This document shows, in pieces, positions 60,709 through 64,000 of a stretch of 64,000 bases of DNA. This DNA comes from Paenibacillus albus (GTDB taxonomy: Bacteria > Bacillota > Bacilli > Paenibacillales > Paenibacillaceae). Numbering within the stretch: the first letter of the stretch is position 1; the number at the start of each line of letters is the position of its first letter. The notes beneath the pieces were generated by a model. It did not search any database and was not told the DNA's origin. It saw nothing but the letters and a program-made list of their open reading frames with translations. The stretch lies in NCBI RefSeq assembly GCF_003952225.1, contig NZ_CP034437.1:6000001-6064000 (forward strand). Direction: 5' to 3'. A program made the position numbers and the translations under genes.

Positions 60709-61182
60709 TTAATGAAGGGTCTGTTCCCCATGCTGTACGACCGTCCCAGCAACGAGATGCACCGGAGCCGATGCAGCTACTGCGCCACCGAAGAATAATT
60801 CGATCTCCCGCTCCGCACTTGCCAAGGAGTCCGAGCCGTGTACAATATTGCCTGCAATATCGAGGGCGAAGTCACCGCGAATCGTGCCAGGTGCCGCTTC
60901 GACGGGATTCGTCTTGCCAATGATGGACCGCGCATTCTCAACCGCATGCTCCCCTTGCCATATCATCGCGCAGACTGGTCCTGATGTTAAATACTGCACC
61001 AATTCGCCGAAGAACGGCTTCTCCTTCAGTTCACCGTAGTGGCGTTCTGCAAGTGCCCGGTCAATCGACCGCAGCTGAATCGCAGCTAGTACGAATCCTT
61101 TTTGCTCAAAACGTGTAATGATCGGTCCGATTAATCCCCGCTTCACACCATCTGGCTTCACCATCACAAAAGTCTGTTCCAC
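60709..61182 (-). CDS. ndk: Nucleoside diphosphate kinase
   Basis: A 157-residue NDK that exchanges phosphate between nucleoside tri- and diphosphates. It has the N-terminal [14 protein letters not shown], the Lys/Arg site RGDFALD and the catalytic His in [16 protein letters not shown]. It is slightly longer than usual owing to a C-terminal tail after residue 140. GTG 61182 is preferred (GGGGA ten bases upstream, giving [12 protein letters not shown]); the TTG at 61188 is only four bases from the site. Confidence 0.95.
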   Translation of the reverse strand: MEQTFVMVKPDGVKRGLIGPIITRFEQKGFVLAAIQLRSIDRALAERHYGELKEKPFFGELVQYLTSGPVCAMIWQGEHAVENARSIIGKTNPVEAAPGTIRGDFALDIAGNIVHGSDSLASAEREIELFFGGAVAASAPVHLVAGTVVQHGEQTLH

Positions 61183-61341
61183 TCGCAACTAATCCCCTTC
61201 CGTTCAAATGCCTGCTGACAGAAAAACGGCGCATTCACCTGCCGCATAAGCGACAGGCCGCACCGTTCCTTCTATATGCCAGTATTCCACGATTCGGAGA
61301 ATTCTATTCTTATTCTAATTCTTAATCTCCCTGCAAATCGA

Positions 61342-63153
61342 TTAGCGCGTCAGCTCGAGGAACGTATCGACATCCTCCAAAGCCAGCTCCACAGCTTCAC
61401 GCCAGAAGCCAGGCTCATCCAACCTTACACCTAAGTGTTTCTGCGCCAGCTCTTCTACAGTCATAAGCCCCGTATCGCGCAGCAGCGCCACATAACGGTC
61501 CGCGAACGAACGGCCTTCCTTCTTCGCCACCGCATAGATGCCGCAGCTAAACAAGTAACCGAATGTATAAGGGAAGTTGTAGAGCGGAACATCTGTGAGA
61601 TAAAAATGCAGCTTCGACGCCCAGAAATGCGGATGCTTCTTGCCCAGTACACCGCTGAAAGCCTCTTCTTGAGCATCTTCCATCAGCTTGCTCAGCTCTT
61701 CGTGCGAGACCATCCCTTGTCCCCGGCGCTCGTAGAATCGCGTTTCGAATAAGAATCTGCAGTGAATGTCCATGAAGAAGGATACCGCGCTATGGATTTT
61801 ATCATCAAGCAGCGCCAGCTTCTCGCTCCGGTCTGTTGCAGCCCGAAGCGCAGAATCAGAAACAATCATTTCTGCAAATGTCGAAGCTGTCTCTGCCACG
61901 TTCATCGCATACTCCTGAGCCAGCGGCGGCAGGTCATTCATAACATGCTGATGATACGCGTGACCCAGCTCATGCGCCAAGGTCGAAACATTGGATGCCG
62001 TGCCCGAATAAGTCATGAAAATCCGCGTCTGCCCGCTCTTCGGGAACGCTGTACAGAAGCCGCCCGGACGTTTGCCGGGACGATCCTCCGCTTCAATCCA
62101 ACCATCGCGGAATGCCTTCTCCGAGAAATCCGCCAGATCAGGACTGAACGCACGGAATTGCTCGAGAATAATCTGAGCAGCGTCATCGTAAGGTATAACC
62201 TTATGCGAAGAGCCGAGCGGTGCGCCGACATCGTGCCAGTCCAACTGCTTCAGTCCGAGCAATTCCGCCTTACGCTCTAAGTATTTGACCAGCTTCGGCT
62301 TGCCTTCGGTCACGGCCTGCCACATTGCGCTGAGCGTCGTTTCACTCATTCGGTTAATCGCGAGCGGCTCCTTCAGTACAGATTTCCAGCCCCGCTTCTC
62401 ATACAACTTCAGACGGAAGCCGGAGATGCGGTTAATCGTATCCGCACATAGGTCGCCTTGTTCATTCCATTCGCGCTCCCACTCCTCGAATGCCGCTTCA
62501 CGCACCCCGCGTTTGCTGTTAGTGAGTCGGTTGCTCATCTGACCGGCGGATAGCTGCTTCTTCACTTCGTTGCCCGCACCATCGTCCTCCGTCACCTCGA
62601 AGCGAATTCGGGAGACGATTGTATTGTAGAAGTCGCCCCAGCCGTGGTAACCGTCGACGGCAAGCTCCGCAGCAAGCGCCTCCTGGCTCGGAGGCAGCTT
62701 TTCCTTCGCAGCTTCACGGCGCTCGTTCAGCACGAAAGCGACCGGAGCTGCAATCTCCGATGATTGCAGCCAGCTCGTCCAAGCCGCGTCCTGGGTGTTC
62801 AGCAGCTGCTCGTCAAAAGCAGTCAGAGCGCCGTTGAACTTTGCCGACAGCGTCTTCACGCGGTCATTGAGCCCATTAGCAGCTGCATCCTTCATCTGCT
62901 GCGCTTGCAAGCAGCCTACGAAAGAATCCGACTGGCGAATGCGCAGCAAAATCGACTCCACAGCAGCGGTCCACTTATTCAATTGCTCCACAGAAGGAGA
63001 TTCTGCACCCTCTGACTTCGCCTCCGCCAGCTGCTGAGACAACGCCTCGATATCAGCTTCCATACCGCTTAGTTCTTGCAGGAATGCTCCAGAATGCGAG
63101 CCCCCTGCATACAACACTTCCAAATCCCAGCTTTTCGGATATGCTGTTTTCAT
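61342..63153 (-). CDS. M3 family oligoendopeptidase (PepF-like)
   Basis: A 603-residue cytoplasmic zinc metallopeptidase degrading peptides. The catalytic motif is TLAHELGHAYHQHVM (HExxH form HELGH) near residue ~380, with the third ligand Glu in NVAETASTFAEM. N-terminal helical region as in PepF. The start ATG 63153 follows GAGGTG by seven bases; a longer frame is unneeded. Divergent from yycC across 167 bases. Confidence 0.93.
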   Translation of the reverse strand: MKTAYPKSWDLEVLYAGGSHSGAFLQELSGMEADIEALSQQLAEAKSEGAESPSVEQLNKWTAAVESILLRIRQSDSFVGCLQAQQMKDAAANGLNDRVKTLSAKFNGALTAFDEQLLNTQDAAWTSWLQSSEIAAPVAFVLNERREAAKEKLPPSQEALAAELAVDGYHGWGDFYNTIVSRIRFEVTEDDGAGNEVKKQLSAGQMSNRLTNSKRGVREAAFEEWEREWNEQGDLCADTINRISGFRLKLYEKRGWKSVLKEPLAINRMSETTLSAMWQAVTEGKPKLVKYLERKAELLGLKQLDWHDVGAPLGSSHKVIPYDDAAQIILEQFRAFSPDLADFSEKAFRDGWIEAEDRPGKRPGGFCTAFPKSGQTRIFMTYSGTASNVSTLAHELGHAYHQHVMNDLPPLAQEYAMNVAETASTFAEMIVSDSALRAATDRSEKLALLDDKIHSAVSFFMDIHCRFLFETRFYERRGQGMVSHEELSKLMEDAQEEAFSGVLGKKHPHFWASKLHFYLTDVPLYNFPYTFGYLFSCGIYAVAKKEGRSFADRYVALLRDTGLMTVEELAQKHLGVRLDEPGFWREAVELALEDVDTFLELTR

Positions 63154-63320
63154 TCTTTTCCACCTCGTTCTCGCGATTTGCGAAATTGACAGTCTCAGTG
63201 TATAACTGAAGGTATAACCGTTTGAGGATTGTCCTCTACTCATACATTACCCATACTATGAAGAATGAAGCCCTGCTTATGCAAGCAGAGCCAATACGAC
63301 AGATAAGGAGTGTAAAGACT

Positions 63321-63491
63321 ATGACGCAACCGTTACAGCTGTCTCCGGAGACGGCGATCAAGCTTTCTAAGGAGCTTGGCGTACCGCTGGAGCATCTGAT
63401 GCATATGCCGAAACATATTTTGCTGCAAAAGATCGCCGAGCTTGCTGCCAAACAAGCAGCGGATGAGCCCAAAGGAGACGTGGGCAAGTGA
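63321..63491 (+). CDS. yycC: YycC-like small protein
   Basis: A 56-residue protein, about the length of Bacillus YycC. The sequence LSPETAIKLSKELGVPLEHL then MHMPKHILLQKIAEL matches the family; helix-rich, no Cys. Its function is unknown. AAGGAG lies ten bases before ATG. The next gene overlaps its stop by four bases (GTGA), so the two are translationally coupled. Confidence 0.75.
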   Translation: MTQPLQLSPETAIKLSKELGVPLEHLMHMPKHILLQKIAELAAKQAADEPKGDVGK

Positions 63492-63724
63492 TCCCGTTCG
63501 AACGTGCATGGCCTTATGATATCATTATGAAAGACGTATATGTTTCTTCCTGCCCTTTCTGCCACAAGGATAACGTACTGCTTCCTCTGCGACCGAAAGA
63601 GCTCGACCATATTCGTTCCGGCCGTAAGAAGCTGCTTGTCTTCCCTTGCTGCCACAGTCGCGTGACCGTTGTCGATGCGGACCAGGATTACCTGCTCACC
63701 GACACGAAGCTGCGCCAAGCCTAA
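63488..63724 (+). CDS. Small Cys-rich protein of unknown function
   Basis: A 78-residue protein. It holds CPFC near residue 22 and PCCH near residue 53, a spacing that would suit a zinc ribbon or iron-sulfur site, followed by a D-rich C-terminus. The start is GTG 63488, overlapping the yycC stop by four bases; AAAGGAG lies ten bases upstream. A shorter version from ATG 63527 is possible. It is coupled to yycC and ends in a bidirectional terminator. I do not recognise the family. Confidence 0.6.
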   Translation: MIPFERAWPYDIIMKDVYVSSCPFCHKDNVLLPLRPKELDHIRSGRKKLLVFPCCHSRVTVVDADQDYLLTDTKLRQA

Positions 63725-63729
63725 TAAGT

Positions 63730-63761
63730 AAAGCCGCCCAGGATAAGACCTGAGCGGCTTT
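63730..63761. terminator. Bidirectional Rho-independent terminator
   Basis: An 8-bp stem AAAGCCGC / GCGGCTTT with extra CAG-CTG pairing, between convergent genes. Confidence 0.78.
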
Positions 63762-63768
63762 CGTGTTA

Positions 63769-64000
63769 TTATGCATTCATTGCAACTGGTTCATCCTCAT
63801 ACAGCACGTTATTGTTATTCTCCCGTATCATTTGCCATTGGTCGCGGCTTGCCCGGATCATTGATGCATCCGTAATCCGCTTGTCATTCACGACTCTCGA
63901 GAACCATTGAACCGCCTTGCGAGGCTCGCCAACTCGGCGGTGCAGTTCTCCAATCAGATACATCAGCTTCGCATTGTTAAGCGATCCGCCTTCTGTTTCG
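63769..64000 (-). CDS. DUF2225 domain protein, C-terminal part (N-terminus outside window)
   Basis: The last 77 residues of a frame that continues past the window end. The visible segment (YLIGELHRRVGEPRKAVQWF, then DKRITDASMIRASRDQWQMI) matches the TPR-like C-terminal end of DUF2225 proteins, which also carry an N-terminal Cys-rich region not seen here. Function unknown. The gene begins beyond position 64000. Confidence 0.7.
   Translation of the reverse strand, partial: ETEGGSLNNAKLMYLIGELHRRVGEPRKAVQWFSRVVNDKRITDASMIRASRDQWQMIRENNNNVLYEDEPVAMNA

Overview
The window looks like chromosomal DNA of a Paenibacillus-type member of the Firmicutes. The evidence is the moderate GC content, strong AGGAGG-type ribosome binding sites, many TTG and GTG starts, lipoproteins with Gram-positive lipoboxes, copper-amine-oxidase-type stalk domains, several AraC regulators, large two-membrane-segment AraC sensors next to carbohydrate ABC transporters, and YycC, DUF2225 and DUF2621 family proteins. 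I see no rRNA, tRNA, phage, insertion sequence or CRISPR array. Most genes are ordinary housekeeping or metabolic genes, separated by clear Rho-independent terminators.

Layout. 1-4.0 kb (minus strand): an unknown polytopic membrane protein, a YtkA/FixH-like lipoprotein, a GH43 and a GH32 glycosidase (cut by the window edge), co-directional behind a cre-like site. 4.0-7.0 kb: a GT39 membrane glycosyltransferase divergent from a GT2 / DUF2304 / small EamA-like set, probably a lipid-linked sugar pathway. 7-14.6 kb: DsbA-type oxidoreductase, phosphotransferase, YghZ-type aldo/keto reductase, B12-binding radical SAM protein, a frameshifted stalk-domain serine protease and an AraC regulator divergent from a phytanoyl-CoA dioxygenase-like enzyme. 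15.6-16 kb: the first array of a 51-bp tandem repeat. 16-28.5 kb: RluA-type pseudouridine synthase, WYL regulator, a 0.75-kb gene-free stretch, an ArsR-DUF2087 regulator with a small monooxygenase, a variant IMP dehydrogenase, S41 protease, aldo/keto reductase, AraC regulator, HAD phosphatase, YeiH-type transporter, and a DUF4163/DUF3298 secreted protein behind an ECF-like promoter. 28.5-29 kb: the second 51-bp repeat array. 29-33 kb: sulfate ABC transporter operon (cysT-cysW-cysA-sbp). 33-43 kb: yigZ, pgi, a hydroxyisobutyrate-dehydrogenase-like protein fused to a PilZ domain, ppnP, tkt, purU, a C-terminally extended nfo, DUF2621 and TIGR01777 proteins. 43-49.2 kb: an LplB/YtcP-type carbohydrate ABC importer and its AraC sensor-regulator. 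49.3-59.7 kb: a complete ten-gene monoderm Tad (Flp) pilus operon. 60-64 kb: nitroreductase, ndk, M3 oligopeptidase, yycC, a small Cys-rich protein and the end of a DUF2225 gene.

Most notable items: (i) the dehydrogenase-PilZ fusion, which carries intact c-di-GMP-binding signatures; (ii) a 51-bp hairpin-bearing repeat shared by two intergenic arrays 13 kb apart; (iii) a promoter-terminator leader with a competing hairpin just upstream of the Tad pilus operon; (iv) a probable CTG start for cpaF; (v) a single-base frameshift in the stalk-domain protease. Several start codons were reassigned from Shine-Dalgarno spacing, many of them to TTG. All functional statements rest on reading the sequence and recalling protein families; no search was run.
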